Source: Perlabentimonas sp034003245 (GTDB lineage: Bacteria; Bacteroidota; Bacteroidia; Bacteroidales; Tenuifilaceae). From it: 64,000 nt of DNA. The notes beneath the pieces are model-generated. The model was not told where the DNA came from and made no database searches. It saw only the letters and a list, made by a program, of their open reading frames with translations. Location of the stretch: positions 1 to 64,000 of the forward strand of contig JAVEYY010000027.1 in the NCBI GenBank assembly GCA_034003245.1. The letters are read 5' to 3'. Shown in pieces: positions 27,002-35,651 of this stretch (position 1 is the first letter of the stretch; each line of letters starts with the position of its first letter). A program made the translations under genes and the position numbers.

Positions 27002-28048
27002 ATGGAAACCATTCTTAGTGCCGATCACATAGAACGAATAATTATATCAGTTTTAACTATTGCTGCGGGAGTTATCTTGTTATACGCTGCGGTAAAGATT
27101 CTGAAAAAGCATATTGTACTATTCAAGGACAAAAGCAAGCGAAGGGGATTGCTTCGCAAAGCAGTTTTTCCGATAACCCTTTTTATTATAATTATTGCTT
27201 TAAAACTTACGCTGCCAGTATTGATTGCAGAAGACGAACTACAAAAAACGGCAGGCCACTTTTTGCTGATCCTACTAATCGGATCGGGCACATGGATTGC
27301 CATTAATGCCATACGCATAACCCGAATTGTAATTCTAAGTCGATACGATGTTACCCAAAAGAACAACCTGTTGGCCCGCAAAATGCACACGCAGCTCAAA
27401 GTAATTGAGCGAATCATAGTTTTTATTCTAGTTTTTGTGGCGCTGGCCAGCATTCTATTAACCTTTGAGTCAATTCGAAGGATTGGGGTTAGCCTTTTTG
27501 CATCGGCGGGTGTTGCGGGACTAATTATTGGGCTTGCAGCCCAAAAAGTGATAGGCAGCATACTGGCAGGCTTTCAGTTGGCCATTACCCAGCCTATAAG
27601 GATTGATGACGTGGTGATTGTTGAAAATGAATGGGGTTGGATTGAGGAGATTACCATTACCTACGTGGTCATTAGGTTGTGGGATAGGCGGAGGATGGTA
27701 GTACCTACCACATATTTTATCGAAAAACCATTCCAAAACTGGACCCGTAAATCGTCGGACATAATTGGGAGCGTATTCATCTTTACCGACTACACTATGC
27801 CAGTTGATTTACTTAGGCAGGAGTTCCTCGAGATACTTAAACATACCGAGCTATGGGATGGCAACATAGCCAATGTTCAGGTTACAAATGCTACCAATCA
27901 GGCCTTGGAGATCCGCTTCCTTGTGAGCGCCAACGACTCACCCACGCTTTGGGATTTGAGAGTTCATGTGCGGGAGAAAATCATAGAATTCCTTCAGCAA
28001 AAATATCCCGACAAACTCCCAAGAACCAGGGTTGAGGTAAAGCCATAA
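27002..28048 (+). CDS. MscS-family mechanosensitive ion channel
   Basis: Small-conductance mechanosensitive channel-like protein of about 348 residues. Four hydrophobic helices occupy the first half. The pore-lining helix and beta domain signature reads SLFASAGVAGLIIGLAAQKVI, then ITQPIRIDDVVIVENEWGWI, followed by VVPTTYFIEKPFQNWT. The C-terminal cytoplasmic domain ends TRVEVKP. The ATG at 27002 is chosen because an upstream TTG lies inside a promoter box. It probably protects against osmotic downshock; this is inferred from the family. Confidence 0.92.
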   Translation: METILSADHIERIIISVLTIAAGVILLYAAVKILKKHIVLFKDKSKRRGLLRKAVFPITLFIIIIALKLTLPVLIAEDELQKTAGHFLLILLIGSGTWIAINAIRITRIVILSRYDVTQKNNLLARKMHTQLKVIERIIVFILVFVALASILLTFESIRRIGVSLFASAGVAGLIIGLAAQKVIGSILAGFQLAITQPIRIDDVVIVENEWGWIEEITITYVVIRLWDRRRMVVPTTYFIEKPFQNWTRKSSDIIGSVFIFTDYTMPVDLLRQEFLEILKHTELWDGNIANVQVTNATNQALEIRFLVSANDSPTLWDLRVHVREKIIEFLQQKYPDKLPRTRVEVKP

Positions 28049-28098
28049 TGTATATGCCGAAAGCTGGCTTCACAATTTCCACAATCAGTTTTATAGTG

Positions 28099-28106
28099 TA
28101 TTTTTG
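28099..28106 (+). promoter_or_regulatory. TAnnTTTG -7 box before exported unknown
   Basis: TATTTTTG matches the Bacteroidetes -7 box and lies 25 bases before the ATG at 28132. The gene therefore probably has its own promoter rather than depending on mscS. Confidence 0.5.
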
Positions 28107-28131
28107 CATGGGCATAAATTACGTGTAATCA

Positions 28132-28968
28132 ATGCAATTACGTTATATCCTCGTTATCATCAGCATAATTACAATCCAGCAGGTTGCTGCGCAACCTATG
28201 GCCAGCTATATCCTCTCGCCACAGCCTGAAATTAGCCGGGGAAGCCTGTTTAAACATATAGCTGAAACGTCGGAAGTACTGATTAAAGGCGTTAAAACTC
28301 CTCCCACAAAAGTGGAAAAGCGGTTTAATATCAACGGGTTTATTGTTTCGAGTGTTACGCTCAACTCGGCTGGTGGAAAGACCTGCGAAACGATATGGGA
28401 ATACGCCAGCGATAAGTGCTTGATTCGAAAATTTCATCGCTCATTTGTCAATTTGAGAGGTTGGAGCGAGGAAGAGGTGCAAATAACGTGGGACGAAAAC
28501 TATACTTTACCATCAAAAATTGAGGTTTTCAAGAATGGCAAACTTTGGCAATGGGCTATCCTGCTAGCCGATTCCCTAAAAAAAATTGAATCGGCTAGGG
28601 TTATCAGCAGCACTGGTGCCCATATATTCACCGAGCGATTTGTGTATATAGAAGCATCGAACATGATTAAGGTGATGGTTTACCGGGCCAACGGGGCTTT
28701 TACAGGCACATCGTCCTTCCCTTTGGATCAAAACAAGCCGTTTGTTTTTGAGTCGGTTTCGCGCAAGTACTATCCCAACGGCGATATAATGATCGAAACC
28801 CTTGCCGATGCCTCAAAGGGCGATCAGGCCTACTACTATGAGTACGAATACGACACACAGGGAAATTGGATTACAAAGAATACCTACCAGGTTAAGCTCG
28901 GTAAAAACGATCGCATAAGCAATAAGAAGATTGAAAACCGGGTAACCAGAGTAATCACCTACCTCTAG
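28132..28968 (+). CDS. exported protein of unknown function with YD-repeat-like end
   Basis: A 278-residue protein with a clear signal peptide (YILVIISIITIQQVAAQ). I do not recognise a named family. The body is a series of beta-strand-like stretches, and the C-terminal YYYEYEYDTQGNWITKN resembles the YD/RHS-type beta hairpins seen in Bacteroidetes secreted proteins. Its stop codon overlaps the stop of the convergent ABC transporter gene within the four bases CTAG. No role can be assigned. Confidence 0.75.
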   Translation: MQLRYILVIISIITIQQVAAQPMASYILSPQPEISRGSLFKHIAETSEVLIKGVKTPPTKVEKRFNINGFIVSSVTLNSAGGKTCETIWEYASDKCLIRKFHRSFVNLRGWSEEEVQITWDENYTLPSKIEVFKNGKLWQWAILLADSLKKIESARVISSTGAHIFTERFVYIEASNMIKVMVYRANGAFTGTSSFPLDQNKPFVFESVSRKYYPNGDIMIETLADASKGDQAYYYEYEYDTQGNWITKNTYQVKLGKNDRISNKKIENRVTRVITYL

Positions 28969-31900
28969 TTGAGGTTAAGCGTTGTTTTTACATCATCGAG
29001 AACCTTGTCGTATCGTCGCGAAACCCTGTTTAGCCTCATCCTCTCGAAATAAGACATTACGTTACCCAGCAGATTTACCTGAAGGGTTACAAAAAGCAGC
29101 AAGGAGGCCAGCCACATTACGGCAAGGTTAAACCAAATAGTATCGACGTACTGATTGTTGAAGCGCTTTACCGGAGCATAAAAATGTGCCCTTCCCCAGT
29201 TATGCTCGGGAATCATGAATATTGGCTCAAACTTTCGGATAACTCGCCCATCGGTTTCGAGATACTTACTTACCTCGTGTGTATTGAGCACCCAGTCGGC
29301 AAGGGTTTTGTTATAGTTTTGTCGCCTTAAATCTTGTATTGCTTGGCTGCCAATACTATCGGAAAGCGCTGTGTAAATGCTGTCGCGTTGATTTCGGGCT
29401 TTGCTTGCAATATTGTTGTATGTGAGACGCAAAAAGTATAGATAACCCGACAACTCATCGGCCATCTCACTGGTAAACGAGGTTGTATTTAGCTGTTGTG
29501 TAAACTCAAAGGGAGGAACATCGCCCTTATGGGTGAGGACAAGTATCTCGTTTCGGAGGATGTTTAAATTACGGTCGATTCGGTACTGCAGAGGCGTTTC
29601 CTGGCCTTGAAGGCGCTCACACTCCTCGAGTAGCGATTGCATTCGTGGAATTAGGAATGTTGATACGAAGCTGGCGTAGCTTATCTCCTGCTCGTGCTCA
29701 AAAAAACTCTTTTCAAATTGATTTTTCTTAAACTGCTCCACGGCCAAGGCCTCGTAACCCCAGCGACTAATCATCAAGTCGCCTACAACAGGTACATACA
29801 CCCTTTGGGTAGTGGAGGGGTGCAGGTTGTCGAATTGAACCACCGTACCGCTGAGCAAAATTTGGGGAACCAGTATAAAGGGAATGGTTATGTAGATAGC
29901 CACCACCGAGTTTAATCCAGCGCTTAGGTTCAATCCCATCATATTGGCAAAGCAGGCCGTGGAGAAAAGAATAAGCCAGAAATTAAGCATCATACCGTGA
30001 ATCTCGAGAATGGTGTTTCCAACCAGAACAAACATAGCCATTTGCACTGCCGATAGGCTAAATAAATAGATGACCTTAGAGGAGTGGTAGCTGAACCGGC
30101 TTAGGTTTAAGAACGATTCCCGTTCAAGTATCTTTTTATCGCTTATAATCTCCTCGGCGCTAACGGTTAAGCCAAGAAAAAGAGCCACAACAATACTCAT
30201 GAAAAGGTATGCAGGGAAATTCTTATTGTCGGCAAAAACGTAAGCATCACCGGGTATATACTTGGTAAAGTACGACAGAATAAAGGCAAGCACTGGAGCC
30301 TCGAGTAGATTAATGAAAACATACTGCTTGTTCGACAGCTTGGAGAGGATATTGCGAAGGCTAAAAATCTGAAACTGAACCTCGATATTTGGAATGTTGA
30401 AGAAATTCTTGGGAAGCAGCCCCTTGTGCTGCTTAGGCTCAAAGTTTGAATGAATATTACTTTGGTAAAGGCTGTTCCACTCCTTGGGCGACTTTAGCCT
30501 AACGTTGGTATGGTTTCCAGCAGAATCGACAACTTTGGCCTCAATAATCTCGAGTATTTGCTCAGGATTTAGCGTGCCACAGTGCGGGCATCCGCTCTCG
30601 GTTGCATTAACCTGAGTGCTCATGGTTTTAAAGTAAACAATGGCATCCTGTGGGTTGCCGGTGTAGATAGGATAACCGCCCTTGTCGAGCACCCAAAGCT
30701 TATCGAGCAATCGGAACACTTTTGATGAGGGTTGATGTATGTTCACAATCACCAATTTCCCATGGTTAACCTGTCGTTTCAATAAACGCATAACCATCAG
30801 CGAATCACTCGATGATAGGCCACTGGTGGGTTCATCAACAAATAGAATGCTGGGCTCACGCATCAGCTCAAGTCCAATATTTAGGCGCTTGCGCTGTCCT
30901 CCGCTAATCATCTTGTTGAGCGGTGAGCCAACTTTTAGGCTTCGGATTTCCCAAAGGTCAAGGTCGTCGAGAATTTGCTTAACGGTTTGCCTTAGCTTAA
31001 ACTCTGTAAAGTTGCTAAAGCATAACTTGGCGTTGTAATAGAGGTTTTGATACACCGTGAGATTTTCGAAAAGCAGATCATCCTGGGGAACATATCCAAT
31101 TATACCCTCAACGGCGTACATATCACGATGTATGTCGTAGCCATTAATGAGTACGCGACCCCTCTTGGGAATGAGTTTACCTGTAAGCAGGTTAAGCAGC
31201 GTTGATTTTCCTACTCCACTTCCGCCCATTATCCCAATTAGGTTTCCCGACTCCTCGGAAAAACTAAAAGGCTGAATGCCGTTGCTGCTGTTCCTAAAGT
31301 TAAACTCTAGGTTCTCGGCTGTAAAAACGATTCGTTGGCGCTTAAGGCTTTTGTTAAACCGACTGGTAAGATCAGTGTAGTAAATGGGATCAATTTTAGG
31401 CCCTCGGATAATTGCTCCACTTTCCACTAAGTATGGTCTTCCCGATTCTATTCGTTTACCATCGAGGTAAAGTTCAGCCGTTCCGTAGTACCTAACAATA
31501 AACGTATTAATGGAATCGACATGGAGAAAGGCAAGCTTTCCCTCAATGGCCTCGTTCAGTATTTGCCTATCGTCGAGAAGCCAATCGGGCCTATTCTCCT
31601 CAACCCAAATTCCCTCAAGCAGATCTTCCCGGATTTGTCTTTTGCTCTCAATTACAAGCAGCTTATCGCCGTCAATCTCCTCGCAATCGACATGTAAAAC
31701 AAACGATTTTAAGTTCTGCAGCTCAATCTTAGCAATACTAAAGCAGTGCGCCAGATTATCAATTATATGCTCCTCGAGGCTTGTGACTTTTTTATCGGCG
31801 TTAACATACTCGAGCAGCTTTATGAAAACCACAATGCGCTCGGTTTTGGCAAGGCCCTTTCGCAGCTGCGTGCAAACCTTCTCAACATACGATGAGAGTA

Positions 31901-32120
31901 AGTCGCGCCCCTGCTGGGTATCAACAATGGCTTCGGGTGTATCGCGGTTAAAAAAGTCGAGGTAGTTGTCGAACAGATCCAAATAGTCTCCAACAAACCG
32001 TGTGTTGAGTTGCTGTTTAAGCATCGATTTTACGAGTATTCGCCCTTGATTGGCTGTGCCTGTTGCATTTGCAACAAGCGCATAAAGCTGAATTAGCGCA
32101 TTTAGAATTGACTCGCTCAT
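28965..32120 (-). CDS. ABCG-like transporter with N-terminal TerB/FHA-like region
   Basis: A 1051-residue half-transporter of the ABC-2/ABCG type. The first 150 residues look like a TerB-type helical domain, and about residues 190-260 resemble an FHA-like beta domain (FIVRYYGTAELYLDGKRIES). The ATPase has Walker A GGSGVGKSTLL, signature ISGGQRKRLNIGLEL, Walker B SILFVDEPTSGL and H-loop NIHQPS. A linker with one CxxC (GCPHCGTLNPEQ) leads to a six-helix membrane domain interrupted by a long extracellular segment. Substrate unknown. It stands alone. Confidence 0.88.
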   Translation of the reverse strand: MSESILNALIQLYALVANATGTANQGRILVKSMLKQQLNTRFVGDYLDLFDNYLDFFNRDTPEAIVDTQQGRDLLSSYVEKVCTQLRKGLAKTERIVVFIKLLEYVNADKKVTSLEEHIIDNLAHCFSIAKIELQNLKSFVLHVDCEEIDGDKLLVIESKRQIREDLLEGIWVEENRPDWLLDDRQILNEAIEGKLAFLHVDSINTFIVRYYGTAELYLDGKRIESGRPYLVESGAIIRGPKIDPIYYTDLTSRFNKSLKRQRIVFTAENLEFNFRNSSNGIQPFSFSEESGNLIGIMGGSGVGKSTLLNLLTGKLIPKRGRVLINGYDIHRDMYAVEGIIGYVPQDDLLFENLTVYQNLYYNAKLCFSNFTEFKLRQTVKQILDDLDLWEIRSLKVGSPLNKMISGGQRKRLNIGLELMREPSILFVDEPTSGLSSSDSLMVMRLLKRQVNHGKLVIVNIHQPSSKVFRLLDKLWVLDKGGYPIYTGNPQDAIVYFKTMSTQVNATESGCPHCGTLNPEQILEIIEAKVVDSAGNHTNVRLKSPKEWNSLYQSNIHSNFEPKQHKGLLPKNFFNIPNIEVQFQIFSLRNILSKLSNKQYVFINLLEAPVLAFILSYFTKYIPGDAYVFADNKNFPAYLFMSIVVALFLGLTVSAEEIISDKKILERESFLNLSRFSYHSSKVIYLFSLSAVQMAMFVLVGNTILEIHGMMLNFWLILFSTACFANMMGLNLSAGLNSVVAIYITIPFILVPQILLSGTVVQFDNLHPSTTQRVYVPVVGDLMISRWGYEALAVEQFKKNQFEKSFFEHEQEISYASFVSTFLIPRMQSLLEECERLQGQETPLQYRIDRNLNILRNEILVLTHKGDVPPFEFTQQLNTTSFTSEMADELSGYLYFLRLTYNNIASKARNQRDSIYTALSDSIGSQAIQDLRRQNYNKTLADWVLNTHEVSKYLETDGRVIRKFEPIFMIPEHNWGRAHFYAPVKRFNNQYVDTIWFNLAVMWLASLLLFVTLQVNLLGNVMSYFERMRLNRVSRRYDKVLDDVKTTLNLN

Positions 32121-32237
32121 CGACTACTTGGGTAAAAAGATTAATGGCTACAAGTTAAAAAGACTTACTCGATATTTGTTCGCTGCATCCCATTTTTTTT
32201 AATGCAAATTCTACCATTACATCACGAGGATTTACCA

Positions 32238-32264
32238 TAAAAAAAGCCTGCCAAGGCAGGCTTT
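32238..32264 (-). terminator. rho-independent terminator after lipoprotein gene
   Basis: AAAGCCTGCC (32243-32252) and GGCAGGCTTT (32255-32264) form a 10-bp stem with a 2-base gap. On the minus strand a T-run follows (32238-32245). It is a strong classical terminator placed 20 bases after the stop of the lipoprotein gene. Confidence 0.88.
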
Positions 32265-32284
32265 GAATAGCGGTAAGGAGTAAA

Positions 32285-33121
32285 CTAGCTAATGATTGAA
32301 GTTCTTATTTTTGTAATCTCCTGTTCAATCTTTTCAAACTGCACGGGTGTTAAGGCTTCGTCCGTTATCTCATCGTAAAGCCCTTTTAGGGGCTCAAGCA
32401 TTCCCTTTACATCGGCAATGGCGGCATCGGCAGCAGCAGGCTCCAAAAGTTCCATAAGCTTCATTAAGGGCTCTTTCTGGTTGGCGATTATTTTCATAAG
32501 ATCCTCGTTGTTCTTGCTAACAACCGTAATTTGAGTGGTAATATAAAGTCCTTCGATCCAACTACCAGCCATAACTAAAAGCGAGAGGTTATCTTTGCCC
32601 TCGTGGGTAAGGAACTCGTAAGTGTCGTAAAATGAGTCGGTAATAATCTGAATTAGCTCATCCTTATTGTCGAGATTATCCTCAACACGCTGGGCAAAAT
32701 CCTTATTGAATGCTGAGGTAATTTGCAGCTCCTCAATAAGTTTCTTGGAAACATTTAGGTAATTCATCGTTTCCTGCTTCATTTGGTAGGTGCTAGCGTA
32801 GCTCAAATCGGCACCATACACGCCAAGATTAAGCGCTTTGCTCTTCTCGGTAAAGTACTTATCAACATTCTCCACAGGATTGTTTAGGCTTAGGATATAG
32901 CTTGCTCCTGCCTTGTTTAACAGCTTAACCACTTCGAAAGCGGTGGGGATTGGGTATTTTGTTACACTTTTAAAGGTTTCGTCCTTCGTTTTAACATCCG
33001 ATTTATCCCCCTCGGCTTGCTTGGCTCCACCGCCACAGCTTAACATTGCAAATATTAGAGCTACACCAAGAAAAGACGCTATGCCTTTCATAATGTGTAA
33101 TTTATTGGAATAGGTTTTCAT
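32285..33121 (-). CDS. conserved lipoprotein of unknown function
   Basis: About 278 residues. The signal IASFLGVALIFAMLSC ends in a lipobox cysteine followed by GGG, so the protein is a lipoprotein of the envelope. The rest is almost wholly alpha-helical and acidic, with no catalytic motif I can see. The ATG at 33121 is used; the ATG at 33091 gives a shorter and equally good signal peptide. It is a single-gene unit with its own strong terminator. Function unknown. Confidence 0.82.
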   Translation of the reverse strand: MKTYSNKLHIMKGIASFLGVALIFAMLSCGGGAKQAEGDKSDVKTKDETFKSVTKYPIPTAFEVVKLLNKAGASYILSLNNPVENVDKYFTEKSKALNLGVYGADLSYASTYQMKQETMNYLNVSKKLIEELQITSAFNKDFAQRVEDNLDNKDELIQIITDSFYDTYEFLTHEGKDNLSLLVMAGSWIEGLYITTQITVVSKNNEDLMKIIANQKEPLMKLMELLEPAAADAAIADVKGMLEPLKGLYDEITDEALTPVQFEKIEQEITKIRTSIIS

Positions 33122-33278
33122 GATCACTATTTTTTAGGTTATCAATTCCAGGCTTTCAAAAATCCGTGCTAATTTATAAAATTTCTAAAGAGTTTTAGAT
33201 ATAAAAGGCTGATAAATTTTGAAAATTCTAGCAAATGCGCAATTAGCAGCAGGTTTTTATACAGGTTTTATGCTGCTA

Positions 33279-35249
33279 CTAAAGAACAATCCGATCCAAC
33301 TCTTTAGATATCTGATTCTTTAAGTCGTTAATGGTTTTTATCCTCATCAAAAGGGTATTTACCTCTCCAACTTGCTCTTTAGGATTAAGACTGCGCAACT
33401 CCTCCTGTAGTTTGCCTAAAACCATTTGTATAATTTTACTCTTATACACCGTTATGGCCTTGGGGATTGACTCGTTTAGCGTATCTCCCTCCTCAATGGG
33501 TACAGCTTGATGCTTGTTCCATATCTTGCTAAGTTTGTGGGGACTCGCAAGCAAGTTAACGGCTAACTGGCTAATCTCGGCATCGTGATGGTTAATAAAC
33601 GATCGGGAATCGAATGGATTACCCAGCTCAAGTAGTCTACAGTACTCGTCGAAAAACTTTTTAAATATCAAGTTCTTAAACTCCAGTTCATCATTTAGGA
33701 TTTCGGAGATAATGTGCTGCCCAACTGAAACGTGCTTAGGTAGTGTTTCGGCCTCAGCATCCTCCGAAGGTGGAATTTCGAAAAACACTTTCTGCCCAAA
33801 CTTCAATAGGTAGTATAAAATCTCCTTCTCCTGCTCCTCGCAGAAAATATTATCAACAAAGCTGGGTAGCGTTGGAGTTTCCTTTGGCTTAATGGGTAAA
33901 TTTTCTGCTTCACCAAATTGGGCTTTGCCCAAAATTTTCTCCATCCTAGCCCTACGGATCTTGCCAATTTCGGCGTACAGGATCGACTCGTCCACATCAA
34001 GTATTCGGCTGCACTCTCTAATGTACACCGAGCGGGTGATGTTCTCGGGAATAACAGATATTGACTTAACGATATCGCGGATAAGGTTAGCGCGCTCTAC
34101 GGGGTCGTTCTTGGTCTCGTTGAGCAGGAGCTTTGCCTTAAAGTTGATAAAATCGGCCTCGTTCTGCTCAATGTACTCAAGCACCTGCGTTGCGCTATGG
34201 CTTTTGGCGTAGCTGTCGGGATCTTCGCCCTCGGGCAGCAGCACCACCTTTACGTTTAACCCTTCCTCCAGGATCAGGTCGATGCCCCTAAGCGACGCTT
34301 TTATTCCCGCTGGATCGCCATCGTACAGCACGGTAATGTTGGGTGTGAACCGCTTGATAAGCCTAATCTGGTCGGGAGTAAGGGCTGTTCCCGAGCTGGC
34401 CACCACGTTCTCAATACCTGCCTGATGTAACGAGATAACATCGGTATAGCCCTCAACCAGAAAGCATTTATCGCTTTGCGTTATGGCTTTCTTGGCAAAA
34501 AATATTCCGTAAAGCACATGGCTTTTGTGGTAGATATCGCTCTCGGGGCTATTAAGGTATTTGGCTGCCTTGGCGTCGCTCTTCATAATTCGACCACCAA
34601 AGGCAATCACCCGTCCGCTCATGGAGTGAATGGGGAAAATTACCCTGCCAAAAAAGCGGTCGAAGGCCGTTCCATCGTTACGGGCTATGCTTAACCCTGT
34701 TTTGGTGAGATACTCCTGCTTGTAGCCGCTTTTCTGCGCGGCTTGGGTTAGAGCATCGCGCTGCTCGAGGCTATAGCCCAACTGAAACTTCTCAATTATA
34801 TCGTCTCTAAACCCTCGCTCGCGGAAGTAGCTTAGCCCAATGTTTTTGCCCTCGCTATGCTTATGCAGGTTATCGGTAAAGTGACGCTGTGCCCAAGCGG
34901 TAACAACCATCAGGCTATCGCGCTCGGTACGCTGCTTAACCTCTTCGGGTGTAAGCTCCTTCTCCTCAACCTCAATATTGTACTTTTTTGCAAGGAACTT
35001 GAGCGCCTCCACGTAGGTCATCTGCTCGTGATCCATTATAAAATTCACAGCATTTCCACCCTTACCACAGCCAAAGCACTTGTATATTCCCTTTGCGGGG
35101 CTAACCGAGAATGAGGGAGTTTTCTCGTTGTGAAATGGACAATGCCCAAGGTAATTGACACCCCGCTTTTTAAGCGATACAAAATCCTTTATCACCTCCA
35201 CCACATCGGCGGCGGCCATAATCCTATCTATTGTAAGTTGATCAATCAT
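33279..35249 (-). CDS. dnaG: DNA primase
   Basis: Makes RNA primers for the replication fork. The N-terminal CHC2 zinc finger has CPFHNEKTPSF followed by YKCFGCGKGG (ligands C, H, C, C). The TOPRIM catalytic core shows FLVEGYTDVISL and VLYDGDPAG. The C-terminal helicase-binding domain covers the last 200 residues. The length of 656 residues is normal. It stands alone on the minus strand. Confidence 0.96.
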   Translation of the reverse strand: MIDQLTIDRIMAAADVVEVIKDFVSLKKRGVNYLGHCPFHNEKTPSFSVSPAKGIYKCFGCGKGGNAVNFIMDHEQMTYVEALKFLAKKYNIEVEEKELTPEEVKQRTERDSLMVVTAWAQRHFTDNLHKHSEGKNIGLSYFRERGFRDDIIEKFQLGYSLEQRDALTQAAQKSGYKQEYLTKTGLSIARNDGTAFDRFFGRVIFPIHSMSGRVIAFGGRIMKSDAKAAKYLNSPESDIYHKSHVLYGIFFAKKAITQSDKCFLVEGYTDVISLHQAGIENVVASSGTALTPDQIRLIKRFTPNITVLYDGDPAGIKASLRGIDLILEEGLNVKVVLLPEGEDPDSYAKSHSATQVLEYIEQNEADFINFKAKLLLNETKNDPVERANLIRDIVKSISVIPENITRSVYIRECSRILDVDESILYAEIGKIRRARMEKILGKAQFGEAENLPIKPKETPTLPSFVDNIFCEEQEKEILYYLLKFGQKVFFEIPPSEDAEAETLPKHVSVGQHIISEILNDELEFKNLIFKKFFDEYCRLLELGNPFDSRSFINHHDAEISQLAVNLLASPHKLSKIWNKHQAVPIEEGDTLNESIPKAITVYKSKIIQMVLGKLQEELRSLNPKEQVGEVNTLLMRIKTINDLKNQISKELDRIVL

Positions 35250-35651
35250 TGGGGATTACACTCGTGCGGGTTAGTTCGTTCGAACTGTAAAGGTACAAAA
35301 AGATGAGCGGATTTTTTCTAAGAGTTATTAACAAGATTCAGAGCAAGGGCATTTAAAAAATATCACAGCATTATTTCTTCTTTTAAGTAGTTAGATGCAT
35401 TTTTGACAAAGGATTCATTAAACAAATTAGTGTTTTTTGTGCCTTCTTAGTGTCCTTTGTGTAAAAAAATATCACAAAACACACAAAGGAGCCTCAAAGA
35501 TTCACAAAGCAAAACTCTTTAGTCCACCATTTTTCTAAATGCGTTTGCCCTGTTAACAGGAATACTTTAGTAGACCACCCTTCAAACAATCAAGTTGTAA
35601 TACGCTATTTTTACCATTTATTCGTTACTTAGCATATAAATCCTTTGGTAC
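35250..35651. repeat. gene-free stretch with CTTTGTG/CACAAAG repeat
   Basis: This 402-base gap lies between divergent dnaG and the outer-membrane barrel gene. At about 35440-35515 words such as CTTTGTG and CACAAAG alternate in both orientations, as at 1672-1752, forming a loose palindrome. No RNA gene or perfect promoter box was seen. Confidence 0.4.

Noticed and set aside
33247..33280. AGCAGCA/TGCTGCT inverted repeat after dnaG as a terminator
   Set aside because: The loop is 19 bases and no T-run follows on the minus strand; too weak to call.
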